Shown here: one piece after another, positions 31,406 through 42,023 of the stretch
Layout of the letters: every line of letters starts with the position of its first letter
How positions within the stretch are numbered: position 1 is the first letter of the stretch
Assembly: GCF_024868665.1 (NCBI RefSeq)
Contig: NC_079891.1
Span: 11,141,573-11,205,572, forward strand
Reading direction: 5' to 3'
Origin: Triplophysa rosa
Lineage: Eukaryota; Chordata; Actinopteri; Cypriniformes; Nemacheilidae
Length of the DNA: 64,000 nt
The notes under the pieces: generated by a model
What the model was told of the DNA's origin: nothing
The model's input: the letters and a program-made list of their open reading frames with translations, nothing else
The model's database searches: none
Made by a program: the position numbers and the translations under genes

Positions 31406-32965
31406 CAGTGAGGGAAATAAGTATTTGATCCCCTGCTGATTTTGTAAGTTTGCCTACTTACAAACAAATGAAGGGTCTATCATTTTTATGGTGGGTTTAT
31501 TTTAACTGAGAGACACAGAATATTAAAAAAAATCAGGGGAAAAAAATGTTATATAAAGGTTATAAATTGATTTGCATTTCAGTCAGTGAAATAAGTATTT
31601 GATCCCCTACCAACTAGCAAGAATTCTGGCTCCACAGATTGGTTATGTGCCTATATGGACCACAGATTAGTCCTGTCACTTTAAGAAAGTACTCCTAAAT
31701 CAGCTTGTTATGTATATAAAAGATGCCTGCCAACAGAATCTGTATCTTCCAGTTCAACCTCTCCAACACCATGGTCCAGACCAAATAGGTTTTAAAGGAT
31801 GTCAGCGACAAGATTGGAGACCTGCACAAACCTTGAATAGGCTACAGACAGAAGCTTGGTGAGAAGGAGACAACTGTTGGTGTGATTATTTGGAAATAGA
31901 AGATATACAAAATAACTATCAAATGCCCTTGTTCTGGAGCTCCCTGCAATATTTCCCCAATGGGGTAAAGATGATCATGAGAAATGTTAAAGATCAGCCC
32001 AGAACTACACGGAAGAAGCCTGTTAATGATTTCAAGACAGTTGGGAACACAGTTAGCAAGCAAAACATTGGTAACACATTGGTAACACGCTATGCCACAG
32101 TAGACTGAAATCCTGAAGCACCCGCAAGGTCCTCCTGCCCAAGAAGGCCCGCCTGGCTCGTCTTAAGTTTGACAATGAACATAAAAATGATTCAGAAAAG
32201 GCTTTGGCGAAAGTGCTGGCACTGCTGTGAGACCAAAATGGACTCCTGTGTTTGGAGGGAGAGAAATGCTGACTATGAGCCCAAGAACATCATGTCTACA
32301 GAGAAGCACAGTGTTGGAAACATTCTGCTTTAGGGCTTTTTCTCTGCTACAGGTATACAGGATGACTTCACCGCATTGAGGGGCTGAGGGACGGGCCCAT
32401 GTACCGTAAAATCTTGGACGAGAACCTCCTCCCCTTAACTAGGTCACTGAAGATGGGTCATGGATGAGCCTTTAACATGACAAAGACGCAAAACATATTG
32501 CCAAGACAACCAAATAGTGGCTTAAGGAGAAGCACATTAAATGTCCTAGCCAGTCTCTAGACCCTAGTCCTATAGAACCTCTGTGAAGGAGGCTAAAACT
32601 CCAATTTGCTGAGCGACAGCCAAGAAACCTTAAAGATTGACAGAGGAGTGGACTAAATGTATCCGGACACATGTGCAAACCTGGTGACCAACTATCAGAA
32701 ATGTCTGACCTCTGTGCTTGCCAACAAGGGTTTCTCCACAAAGTACAAAGTTATGTTTTGCTTGGGGATCAAATACTTATTTCACTGACTGAAATGCAAA
32801 TCAATTTATAACCTTTATATAACATTTTTTTCCCCTGATTTTTTTTAATATTCTGTGTCTATCAGTTAAAATAAACCCACCATAAAAATTATAGACCCTT
32901 CATTTGTTTGTAAGTAGGCAAACTTACAAAATCAGCAGGGGATCAAATACTTATTTCCCTCACTG
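31406..32965 (+). mobile_element. Tc1/mariner transposon with long inverted repeats
   Basis: The ends are inverted repeats of about 200 bp (31406-31609 and 32763-32965) starting CAGTGAGGGAAATAAGTATT. TA lies on each side (31404-31405 and 32966-32967), the standard Tc1 target duplication. Each inverted repeat carries a second internal copy of the 'AAATAAGTATTTGATCCCC' motif at its inner edge, the double-site arrangement known from fish Tc1 elements. At 1560 bp the length is normal for a full copy. The transposase frame inside is destroyed. Confidence 0.95.
31771..32760 (+). pseudogene. Tc1 transposase pseudogene
   Basis: An ATG at 31771 gives MVQTK, followed by a stop and 'VLKDVSDKIGDLHKP', the expected N-terminal helix-turn-helix region with two stops. 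Later pieces include 'KLGEKETTVGVII' and, near the end, 'HIAKTTKxWLKEKHIKCP' and 'SQSLDPSPIEPLxRRLK'. The last matches the terminal part of the Tc1 DDE domain, where D-P-S-P-I-E (normally D-L-N-P-I-E) holds the final catalytic residue. Many stops and indels interrupt it. The protein would cut and paste the element between its inverted repeats. Confidence 0.85.
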
Positions 32966-32967
32966 TA

Positions 32968-33159
32968 CGACTGGGACTTCCTGTGGTCACAGGAAGTCCC
33001 ACACGTAACACTTTTGGCGCGGCTCCCATAGGTAGCTAATGGACACACCATTTTTAAGCTTCTGGAGCACATCTATGAGCCTTAATGCACGTCATTGTGA
33101 TGGGCTGTGACTCTCATACACTCTACTGTTGGTTAAAGCTATATATCTCCCTACTCCCT
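32968..33159. repeat. Block W remnant between two insertions
   Basis: It continues the W array after the Tc1 copy and starts with an ACTGGGACTTCCTGTGG hairpin remnant. It is cut at about 33159 by an LTR. Confidence 0.85.
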
Positions 33160-33671
33160 ACAGAGTCCTTAGGTTTTATGTGAGAAAACCATTAGTTGTT
33201 TGTTTTTACTTCTCATGTGTTTACTCGTGTCTCGTCATTGGCCCCGCTCCTCTCGTTTCCTTGTTATCTTTCCCTGAGTGTCTTATTACCCACACCTGCC
33301 CTGTGTCATTATCCCTTGTTTGTCTCTCCCTATATATACCCTCATGTTTCTTTGTCTCGTTTCTCATGTATTACGTATGTTCGGCGCATGTGTTTGTACC
33401 TGTACCCTGTGCTTATGTGACTGTGTTTTGTATAGCCTCGTGTTCGCGTCCTCGTCTTGATGTCTGTTCCACTAAAGTGAGTTTAGTTTTGTCTTAGTTC
33501 TGTTTTGCCCCATTGCGGGAAGTTTTTCTTTTGCATTTTGTTACAATTAGTCCTGTCTGTGTTTTCCCCCATCGTGGGTGTTTTGTTTGGTTTTATGTTT
33601 TGGTCTTTGTGTTAACCCCTTCATTGCCTCTGCCTTCATTTGGGTTCTTATTTCATGCCAGTTCGTGACAC
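33160..33671 (+). mobile_element. Solo LTR, 5'-truncated
   Basis: The segment matches the LTR at 4329-4900 from 'AGAGTCCTTAGGTTTTATGTG' through 'CCTATATATACCCTCATGTTTC' to the end 'CCAGTTCGTGACA'. The first 40-50 bases, including TGTCACGG, are missing. No duplication can be assigned because the left end is lost. Confidence 0.8.
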
Positions 33672-33965
33672 TATGCCTCTCATACACTCTACTGTTGGTT
33701 AAAGCTGTATAACTCCTTACTTAGGCTTATAATGACCCTTAATAGGCTTTGTCCATTATTTACCTATGATAGTCCCATTAAATAAGTTACGAATGTACAT
33801 GCCACACGTAACACTTTTGGCACGGCTCCCATAAGTAGCTAATGGACACTCCATTTTTAAGCTTCTGGAGCACAACTGTGAGCCTTAATGCACGTCATAG
33901 TGAAGGGCTGTTCCTCTTATTCACTCTACTGTTGGTTTAAGCTGGATAAATCATTGCCAAAGCAA
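33672..33965. repeat. Last block W units
   Basis: One full and one partial W unit follow the LTR. The repeats fade at about 33965. Confidence 0.85.
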
Positions 33966-34725
33966 ATTAGACCACTGACAGGGGTCTTACTCTGTCTACC
34001 TAATTTTGGGCCTTTCCAGTGAATCGCAGATGTGAGAAAACATGGTGTACATGCACACCGCGCTTTTATGTGCACGTTCGACCTGAAAAGTCAAAGAAAA
34101 GGGCTTTGGGCTGTTTAAGCGTGTGTCACACAGCCGCTGGGCTCAAATGAGGCAGTCAGCTCCGAGACGGGGTCCCCCGGGGCGTCGGGTGGCGTCCGGG
34201 TCTTCGGGCAGGCTTCGGGGGCGTCGGGCAGGCCTCCCTCAAGTTTAGGCTGCAAGGGGGATGCGCAGGCGTTCTGTGGATGGAGGCGTGGCCAGCGGGA
34301 AGCCCCGCCCAAAATAGGTTACAAGGGGCACGCGTAGGCTTCTCGTGTACGTCGGGGTCCGGAGCCGGCCCGTAGGCTGCAAGGGGGTTGCTTAGGCGCT
34401 CTTCGGGAGGCCCGGTCGCAACCTGATCGGCGCGCGTGGCTTAGGCTGGGACAGTACGTCGAGTCGCCCCATCGTGGTTCTGCCCGAGAGAGCGCCTAAC
34501 CCTTCGTTCCGTGACTCAAAAATTAGGCACTTTGGGCATTTTTCTGGGGTCCCCCGGGTGTCGCCGCCGCCCCATGACGCTTCCGTTGAATCGCGTGCGC
34601 TCTCCCCTTCGTTTCGGCAACGCCGGGCGACCTGGGAATAATTTGGGGTCGTCGGCGCGCAGCGTCCATAACTAGCCGTCCGGTGCGTGTCAACTAAGTT
34701 ACACAATACGTTTGATGGCCTTAGG
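33966..34725. other. GC-rich stretch of unknown nature
   Basis: From about 34120 the DNA is strongly GC-rich with many CpG, unlike its neighbours. Three related segments recur: TAGGCTGCAAGGGGGATGCG (34247), TAGGTTACAAGGGGCACGCG (34314) and TAGGCTGCAAGGGGGTTGCT (34373). Short open frames exist on both strands without recognisable protein. An rDNA spacer, a CpG-island promoter or an unknown repeat are all possible. Confidence 0.4.
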
Positions 34726-34869
34726 CATGGAGGGCCAGGCCCGTGTAAGGGAACAGTGCTAAGGCTGTGGAGCAGAGGTAGGTCAGGTGGCCAGGGAGGC
34801 CAGGCCCATGTAAGGGAACAGGGCTAAGGCTGTGGAGCAGAGGTGGGTCAGGTGGCCAGCTGTGCACAA

Positions 34870-36200
34870 GGGAATCCGTGCCGAGGGGTGCCTCAGTCAG
34901 GGAGTACCAAAGCGGACAATGGGTGGAGTCCTGGGAGGCAAACAGGTCCTCCTGTGCCTGGCCGAACTCCTCCCAAATGAGCCGGACTGCGTGAGGATGG
35001 AGTCGCCACTCTCCGCGAAGCGTCGACTGACGAGAGAGCACATCGGCTGTCTGGTTCAGGACGCCTGGGATGTGTGTGGCTCGCAGGAAGCTGATCACCT
35101 GCTGACTCCAGAGGAGGCGCCGGGCGAGTCGTGTTAGCTGCCGTGAGCGAATGCCACCCTGACGATTGATATACGCCATGGCAGCTGTGCTGTCCGCCTG
35201 CTGCCGGTGTGCCACGCTCTCCAAGGAACCCGACTCTGTAGCCAGTGTTGGAGCGGTTGCATGTGCATCGACCCGAGGGGGACCAGCCCCGCCGGGGATG
35301 CCATGTATCCCAGGAGCCTCTGAAATTGTTTCAGGGGGACCGCTGACTGCCTGAAAAGCTTCAGGCAGTTCAACACTGACTGGGCGCGCTCTGTAGTCAG
35401 TCGCGCTGTCGTGGAGACAGAGTCGAGTTCCATACCAAAAAAGAGGATGCTCTGCACAGGGGAGAGCTTGCTCTTTTCCCAGTTGACCTGTAGCCCCAAC
35501 CGATATAGGTGCCGGAGCACCACTTCCCTGTGTGTACACAACAGATCTCGTGAGTGTGCCAAGATTAGCCAGTCGTCGAGATAGTTCAGTACACACACAC
35601 CTCTTTCCCTGAGGGGAAGGAGGGCGGCTTAAACGATCTTCGTGAAGACGCGTGGAGACAGGGACAGACCGAAGGGAAGGACCCTGTACTGATATGTCTG
35701 CTCCTCGAAAGCGAACCGCAGGAACGGCCAATGACGAGGGAGGATCGAGACATGAAAGTACACGTTCTTCAGGTCGATTGCCATGAACCAATCCTGACAT
35801 CTGATAGACGTCAGGTTGCACCTCTGCGTGATCATCCTGAACGGCAGCTTGTGTAGGTGCTTGTTGAGGACACGCAGATCTAGGATGGGGCGCAGCCCCC
35901 CGCCTTACTTTGGGACAACGAAGTACGTGCTGTGGAACCCGTTGAACATCTTGGCTGGTGGGACGGGCTCTCGGCCTGAAGCACGGGTGCATCCTTGCCT
36001 CTGCTGAGGTAGAGAGGATGCCCCAAAAGTTGGGCAGCCGTCTGGCGAACTGGATTGCGTAGCCGAGACGGATCGTCCTCCCTAGCCAACCTGACGGCCT
36101 GGGAAGCCGAAGCCAGGCTCCCAGGAACCGAGACAGGAGGACTAGGGGTTTGATCTGCTTCATCGTCCCCACGGGGGGTGGTTCAATGGCCAGCGATACA
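34870..36200 (-). pseudogene. DIRS pol remnant, copy B (RT and RNase H)
   Basis: On the minus strand the pieces in true frame are: a 5' part up to about 36000 (LGYAIQFARRLPNFWGILS); palm motifs A and B at 35835-35629 (MAIDLKNVYFHV, YQYRVLPFGLSLSPRVFTK); the YLDD box plus thumb at 35598-35134 (LNYLDDWLILAHSRDLL, QVNWEKSKLSPVQSI); and RNase H C-terminus (DSTAAMAYINRQGG, THIPGVLNQTADVLSRQ) at about 35190-34990. The N-terminal half of RNase H is deleted. All catalytic RT aspartates are present, making this the best RT in the DIRS group here. A 540-residue open frame covering the region is partly a wrong-frame read and is not the protein. Confidence 0.75.
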
Positions 36201-36229
36201 GATCCCTTGCTGGGGGCTGGCCCCCGGGG

Positions 36230-37840
36230 AGGAGATCGACTGTGCTGTTTTTCTTGCCTGGCGTTTATGCAGCTAAACGCACTGTCTGACTGAGAATGCT
36301 GAGGGCTGGTGTTTATAGTCAACGTTGCGCTTTGCCATGGCACAACGTCGAGTTGCCGTCCACTGTCGTGATGAGAGTGGGAGCGGCTGTAATGACCCAG
36401 AGAGAGAGGAAACTCCTTTTGTGAGTAAGTGGGCGCTAGCCCCCTGGAGTGGGCCAGCAGATGGTGAGACGGGGCAGGAACCGTCCCTATCCGATCCCCC
36501 AGCGATGTGGCTGGGGTCGGGCCCGATGGTAGCCTCGATCTCCCTGTAGTCTTCCCATGAGGGCCGCTTCTGCTTTCGCCGAGGCTGCTGATGGGGCGAT
36601 GGTCTCTTCTTCGATGTCTCTTCCGGGGGGGCCCTGAGCCAGAGCCGGAGGGCGTCGAAGAGGACCAGGGCTGCTGGGAAGCAGACGGTGCACAGTACTC
36701 GATGGCCGTGGGCAGCCGAGTCGTGGCGGGGGAGGATATGCTTGATATCCTCTGTCTGCTTCTTTACTGTCGAGAACTGCGGCTCGACAGTATCACCAAA
36801 CAGCCCCACCTTGCGAGATGGGTGCGTCGAGAAAGCGGACCACCTCGGCGTTACTCATCTGTGCAAGGTTCGGCCAGAGGTGTCTCTCATGGACCACAAA
36901 GTGTGGACATCGCCCGACCCAGGGCCCGCGTGGTCACCTTGGTCGCCCGTAGAGCGAGGTCAGGGGCGGTGCGGAGTTCCTGCATAAGCGCTGGGTCAGT
37001 CTTACCCTCGTGGAGCTCTCTCAACGCCTTGGCCTGGCAGGAGCCATAGTGTGGACATCGACGTATCCTCTAGCTATCTCACCCTCGAGGGAAGAGAGGG
37101 TGACAGAACTTTGTTTGACGTGAAACGTGCTGGAAAGGGGGCATTCCAGGTCTTACTAAGTTCCTCATGCACTTCCGGAAAACACGGCACTGGGGGCGGG
37201 CATGGCTAGGATCCACGCTCAAGCCCGAGGCACCATGTAGCGAGCGCTGGTAGAGGCAGTGCGGGCACTGCAACCCAGCACTCACGGCGGCCCGGGAAAG
37301 CATGGCTGACATTTCGACGTCTGCTTCATCCTGGGCTCGACCCCCCGAGGGAGGGAGCCCGAGGAATCGTATGGCAGTACGTCACCCCCCGATGCTGCAA
37401 GAGACATCTCATCATCACGCATCGTGTCCGAATACATGGTTGAGGAACAAGACAGTGGGACCGTCTCCTGGGGAACGGTCAGACGAGCGAGACAGTGGCT
37501 GGCGGATTAACGCTCGCAGTAACCCTCATATCACCCTCGCTGCTTGCCATAGCGGACGGCAGGGCCGTAGTCCTGCCGTCACGGAACGGGGAGCAGACGA
37601 GGTGGTTGCTGAGTCCCGTGGGAGCACAGCCACCCATGACGCAACGTCTGAATCGTCAACCACCCGCAGTGCGGGCAGGACGTATACACAACGTCTGCCC
37701 CAGCGTACTGGAAGCAGACATCGTGTCCGCCCCCTCCTCGATGAGTGTGTTGCACCCATGAGAACAGCGGGACAAGCCACGCTGGAGAAATTTGAAGAGA
37801 CCGTCCACTGCACCACGTCGTAAGATTCCAGCAGTAATTC
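36230..37840 (-). pseudogene. DIRS gag remnant, copy B
   Basis: Recognisable gag pieces on the minus strand are 'MSAMLSRAAVSAGLQCP' at 37312, the capsid-like helices near 37010-36840, and 'MGLFGDTVEPQFSTVKKQTE' at 36809, continuing to 'DIKHILPRHDSAAHG'. The last piece lies in an intact 178-residue frame and keeps the gag C-terminus best among the copies. The segment between 37250 and 37010 is shortened compared with copies A and C2. Confidence 0.6.
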
Positions 37841-38062
37841 GGCGTAGAGTTTGAAGTATCGAAGTCAATCAGTGTGAAGGCTCTGAAGAACAAAAGGGTG
37901 AATGAATGCAGCACGCCGTCTCCCTTTTATACCCGGATATCCCGGGACGGAGTCCTGCATGCACATTTCATTCGCCAATTTCATTGGCCTTTTCTGAACT
38001 AGTCAGAAGTTGATAGGTTCTCAAGAGTGAACTGAGAGACAGACAGAAAGGGAATCACAGTT

Positions 38063-38403
38063 AATCACCCGAAAAGGGTGCGATTAATCGCGATAAAAAA
38101 TGTGAAGATATGATCTTTTATCATTTTATATGATCTTTTATCATGATCTTATTTTATATTTTGATATCCACAGTATGTATGTATGTATGTATTGTATGTA
38201 TTGTTGGCTCTGTGGCTATGGGAATGCCCTCTTAATAGAAGTCTGATAATTAATATTTGTATTTGTTAACATACAAACAACAAATGTAATTTTACAATTA
38301 AAATGCTCTCATCATAAACAGAAAACAAATGTACTTACTAAATTAGCCAGAACGACTTATATCTTTAAATAATTTCCCAATTAGAACTTTGTTCATTACA
38401 AAA
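38063..38403. other. hAT-like end fragment and (TATG)n, no gene
   Basis: At 38058-38105 'GGTGCGATTAATCGCGATAAAAAA' (read in two parts) resembles the inner end of the hAT at 19.3 kb. At about 38168-38205 lies a (TATG)n microsatellite. The remainder is AT-rich without features. Confidence 0.45.
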
Positions 38404-38621
38404 TGTGACCCTGCTTGTGAAAACCCAGAAAAAAGCCTTTTTACTATTTTCTACATGAAATCATCCTACAGAATATTCTCTGAAAATATAACAACAATAT
38501 CTTCAACATCTGAATAATGCCATTTTAAAGATTGAAATCTTATTGAAATTAATGCTTGAAATTAAGCTTTGATGCTTGTTATCTAATGATTAAAATACTT
38601 TAGCCTGGGTGCAGGGTCACA
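38404..38621. mobile_element. Short inverted-repeat element (MITE-like)
   Basis: TGTGACCCTGC at 38404-38414 is the exact complement of GCAGGGTCACA at 38611-38621. The 218-bp element is AT-rich and has no coding capacity. Flanking duplications are not evident, so the superfamily is open. Confidence 0.6.
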
Positions 38622-39174
38622 CATGTTTACATGCTGATCAATAATGCTAATGCTAAATGTAAACCTTATGGTTCATAAAATATCAAAAATCCGTACATAG
38701 ACTGACAGATACAAATACTTTAAAATTGCTGCATTTTGTCTACTGTTGTGTGTCCATGTACCTGCTCTGCGTGTCTGCACTACTGTTGTTAAAATAAGCA
38801 CATGGCTGCTGCTCTTCATGCGGCGCATCTTTGGCGGGAGAGAAGCTGCTGGCGGGAGAGAAGCAGCACGCGCGGAAAGGGTTAAAAGAAGCATGTTTGG
38901 CGCTAGATAAATATATTAGAGGATATAGCGGCAAAAGATCAATTACAAAAATGTTCGTGAGAGCGCGTGTGATGTGATTATCCTTTGTGTAGACGCGCGG
39001 CTCATTTTAAACAACCGAAATAGTCAAATGTTTTAATTGGTTTGTTAAGCTATGTCTCGCGGTCCGGATGAAACGAAGCAAAGGTCCGGATCCGGCCCAC
39101 GGTCTGCCAATTGAGAATAACTGCTCTAGAGCAGAGCAATACGGTCCTTTCCACTTTGGTGCCAACTTAGCACT
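38622..39174. other. No gene; possible decayed hAT end
   Basis: Around 39055-39130 'CGCGGTCCGGATGAAACG', 'GGTCCGGATCCGGCCCACGG' and 'CAATTGAGAATAACTGCTCTAG' resemble the end of an old hAT element. Around 38825-38870 GGCGGGAGAGAAGC occurs twice in tandem. Nothing else is recognisable. Confidence 0.35.
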
Positions 39175-39180
39175 GAAATT

Positions 39181-39766
39181 TGTCAGGAACTGGCAGAAAG
39201 AACCCAAGCGCAGGCAGGCAGTGACGGGGTTAACAAACAAACAGTTTATTTAAATAATAAAATACAAAACAAGAACCCACGATGGGGCAAAACACAAACA
39301 GGATAAATAATAGTATGAAGACTAACTGACATTAAACTGAATAAACACTAGAAAAAACTCAACTAAACTAAACACTTACTAAACAGACAAGGAAGCAGCA
39401 GACGGGAACAAGAACGGGCAAAGACGGTTGACGCTGGACGAAATAACAAGACTAACTGGAAGGCACATACAGTACACGCACATACACGGAACACAAAACA
39501 ATCCACGAGCACAAGACAAAGAAACAAGAGGGTATTTAAAGGGAAGACAAACGAGGGATAACGACACGGGGCAGGTGTGGGTAATCAAACACTTAGGGAA
39601 GGATAACGAGGAAACGAGATGGCGGGAACAGAGACGAGACACTGGAAAAACACATGAGAGGTAAAAACATAAACATCTCATGGCCTTCCCACATAAAACC
39701 CAAGGACTCTGCCCCGATCCCACCACACGACTAGAATTTCATAAACAAGACGGTGGGACCGTGACA
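39181..39766 (-). repeat. 3' LTR of the 39.2-42.0 kb element
   Basis: On the minus strand it runs TGTCACGGTCCCACC to CCTGACA. It differs from the 5' LTR mainly in a short variable patch near 39470-39510. Confidence 0.93.
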
Positions 39767-39776
39767 GAGCCCCCCC
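39767..39776 (-). promoter_or_regulatory. Polypurine tract
   Basis: On the minus strand a G run preceded by AA lies directly upstream of the 3' LTR (plus strand GAGCCCCCCCCTTA, 39767-39780). This is the primer site for plus-strand synthesis. Confidence 0.65.
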
Positions 39777-40109
39777 CTTAATGAACACCTCCAGGTGTTC
39801 ACCAAGGGGTGACTAACAAGACCTGACAGACTGGACCAAAGACAAAAACCAGACAAACATGGTGAACAAGACAAGGGGCAGACATGACAACAAGACCACA
39901 GGACTGGGGTGGGACAACAAAAACAACAAACATGGGAGGGGGGGTGGGGCCAAACAAGGGCCCATAGGGGGCAGTCCAAAAGGGTTGGGGGGAATAGTCC
40001 TAGTCCCCGGCTGCGCTCGAGGGCGCGGAGTCCTGGGGGACTTAGGGCAAGTCCTGGCGGGGACAGTCTTTGACCCTGGGTTTTTCCCAGGGGCCGGTGG
40101 ACATGGCTT

Positions 40110-40700
40110 GACGCCGGCTGGAAGGCCGGCTGGACATGGCTTGACGCCGGCTGGAAGGCCGGCTGGACATGGCTTGACGCCGGCTGGAAGGCCGGCTGGA
40201 CATGGCTTGACGCCGGCTGGAAGGCCGGCTGGACATGGCTTGACGCCGGCTGGAAGGCCGGCTGGACATGGCTTGACGCCGGCTGGAAGGCCGGCTGGAC
40301 ATGGCTTGACGCCGGCTGGAAGGCCGGCTGGACAGGCTTGACGCCGGCTGGAAGGCCGGCTGGACAGGCTTGACGCCGGCTGGAAGGCCGGCTGGACAGG
40401 GCTTGACGCCGGCTGGAAGGCCGGCTGGACAGTGGCTTGACGCCGGCTGGAAGGCCGGCTGGACAGGGCTTGACGCCGGCTGGAAGGCCGGCTGGACAGG
40501 CTTGACGCCGGCTGGAAGGCCGGCTGGACAGGGCTTGACGCCGGCTGGAAGGCGGCTGGACAGGGCTTGACGCAGGCTGGAAGGCCGGCTGGACAGGGTT
40601 GACGCCGGCTGGAAGGCCAGCTGGACAGTGGCTTGACGCCGGCTGGAAGGCCGGCTGGACAGGGCTTGGACGCCGGCTGGAGCCGTGCCGGCTGGACCGG
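40110..40700 (-). repeat. 33-bp coding minisatellite, about 17 copies
   Basis: The unit on the plus strand is GACGCCGGCTGGAAGG plus CCGGCTGGACATGGCTT. Copies start near 40110, 40143, 40176, 40209, 40242, 40275, 40308, 40340, 40372, 40405, 40439, 40472, 40504, 40537, 40569, 40601 and 40636. The first seven are identical. Each unit contains two GCCGGC palindromes and can form hairpins. Confidence 0.93.
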
Positions 40701-40870
40701 ACTGGACGCCGGCTGGATCACCGGACTGGACACCGGCTGGATCACCGGACTGGACGCCGGCTGGATCACCGGACTGGACGCCGGCTGGACACCGGACTGG
40801 ACGCACCGGACTGGACGCCGGACTGGACCGACTGGACGCCGGCTGCACCGGACTGGATGCCGGCTGCACC
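40700..40870 (-). repeat. 24-bp coding minisatellite
   Basis: Units like CGGCTGGATCACCGGACTGGACGC (read as 24 bp) recur about four times, then decay into shorter GACTGGACGCCGG units. On the minus strand they encode VQSGDPAG and related units. Confidence 0.85.
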
Positions 40871-41432
40871 GGACTGGATGGCTGCCCTCCTCCACTCCGT
40901 TGCCTCTTCTTCTTACGCCAGCCACCCGGCTGGTGGTCGGGTGAGGAAGAGGTGAAACGGCACGGCTGGCTCCGGTGGGACCCTCCGACGAGGGGTCCAA
41001 GACTCCCTCCTTCCTCGCCTACCTCGTAGGCTGACTGGTGGGGGAGGCTGCAGGGAGTGAGGGAGCGGTGTGGATGCCCACGACTCCGATCTGGATGGCA
41101 CGATCCTCCGGGATCACGGGCAGTGGGGAAGAAAGACTGGGCTGGACTGAGACCCTGGGCTCCGGCCGATTCATGGCGTACCTGATCATGTCCGTGAAGC
41201 CCAGCGGTCTCAGCATCCTCATTTCTGCCCGTGACAGCGGTTCGTTCAGACCGCCGTTGAACATTGCCATCTGCTCCACTCATCATGGACCATCTCCCCT
41301 GCGGTCTCAAGAATCGGTCGGCAAACTCCAAGACGTCGGAGTAGCCCTGTCGCAGACCGCAGAGGAGATGAGCCTGCCTGGATCGCCTTGCCTCCATTAT
41401 GCCTGCTGGGTTCAATTCTGGTTCGTGGATTC

Positions 41433-42017
41433 TGTCAGGATGAGTGGAAGAACCCAAGCGCAGGCAGGCAGTGACGGGGTTAACAAACAAACAGTTTATT
41501 TAAATAATAAAATACAAAACAAGAACCCACGATGGGGCAAAACACAAACAGGATAAATAATAGTATGAAGACTAACTGACATTAAACTGAATAAACACTA
41601 GAAAAAACTCAACTAAACTAAACACTTACTAAACAGACAAGGAAGCAGCAGACGGGAACAAGAACGGGCAAAGACGGTTGACGCTGGACGAAATAACAAG
41701 ACTAACTGGAAGGCACATACAGTAGCACACACATCGAACGAACACAGTACAATCCACGAGCACAAGACAAAGAAACAAGAGGGTATTTAAAGGGAAGACA
41801 AACGAGGGATAACGACACGGGGCAGGTGTGGGTAATCAAACACTTAGGGAAGGATAACGAGGAAACGAGATGGCGGGAACAGAGACGAGACACTGGAAAA
41901 ACACATGAGAGGTAAAAACATAAACATCTCATGGACTTCCCACATAAAACCCAAGGACTCTGCCCCGATCCCACCACACGACTAGAATTTCATAAACAAG
42001 ACGGTGGGACCGTGACA
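41433..42017 (-). repeat. 5' LTR of the 39.2-42.0 kb element
   Basis: This is the direct partner of 39181-39766. A TATTTAAAGGG box on the plus strand near 41782-41795 reads CCCTTTAAATA on the minus strand and could be the promoter. Confidence 0.9.
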
Positions 42018-42023
42018 GAAATT

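Larger units (their letters stand above)
34731..38062 (-). mobile_element. DIRS-like retroelement, copy B (3'-truncated)
   Basis: The head (38062-37900) carries a worn terminal repeat and a TATAAAAGG box at about 37926-37934. Then follow gag (37840-36200), reverse transcriptase and RNase H. The recombinase and 3' end are absent; the body stops after 'EAPLGTDSLVHSW' near 34900. Two 65-bp tandem copies (34733 and 34798, starting GGCCAGGCCC) finish the element. Its RT motif A reads IDLKNVYFHV, without the deletion of copies A and C2, so it is from another subfamily. Confidence 0.8.
39990..41397 (-). pseudogene. Gag-like protein with 8- and 11-residue repeat arrays
   Basis: ATG at 41397 begins MEARRSRQAHLLCGLRQGYS and continues 'DVLEFADRFLRP'; a frameshift near 41290 leads to 'MFNGGLNEPLSRAEMRML'. 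This is the Ty3/Gypsy gag capsid pattern (LRQG...YA/FA...F...F-x-G-L). Then come 'LPVIPEDRA', basic-rich sequence, 8-residue repeats (VQSGDPAG) and about seventeen 11-residue repeats (AGVKPCPAGLP), with several shifts inside the array, and a proline-rich tail. Domain order equals that of the 16.5-17.4 kb protein. Small length changes between repeat units (31 to 34 bp) break the frame repeatedly. Confidence 0.65.
39181..42017 (-). mobile_element. Young gag-only LTR retroelement with expanded coding repeats
   Basis: LTRs (39181-39766 and 41433-42017) are nearly identical and bound a 1.67-kb interior. The 6-bp duplication GAAATT flanks it (39175-39180 and 42018-42023). On the minus strand the interior starts GAATCCACGAACCAG, encodes gag-like protein with two repeat arrays, and ends in a G-rich purine tract (AAGGGGGGGG) next to the 3' LTR. 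There is no polymerase. The high LTR similarity suggests recent insertion. It shares LTR type with the solo LTR at 4329-4900. Confidence 0.93.

Noticed and set aside
31890..32108. 72-residue open frame in the Tc1 copy as a gene
   Set aside because: It lies in the transposase pseudogene but off the conserved frame, with no family motifs.
34721..36343. 540-residue minus-strand open frame as one intact protein
   Set aside because: Only its ends are in the true DIRS pol frame; the RT motifs lie in other frames (35835-35629 and 35598-35134). The long frame reads through the wrong phase of the GC-rich RT sequence.
40110..40700. CRISPR-like array of regularly spaced repeats
   Set aside because: The 33-bp units are contiguous with no unique spacers, keep codon length and lie in a gag-like frame of an LTR element in eukaryotic DNA. 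It is a minisatellite.
39859..41029. Collagen- or elastin-like plus-strand open frames
   Set aside because: Opposite-strand shadows of the minisatellite. LTR and gag orientation show the minus strand is the coding one.
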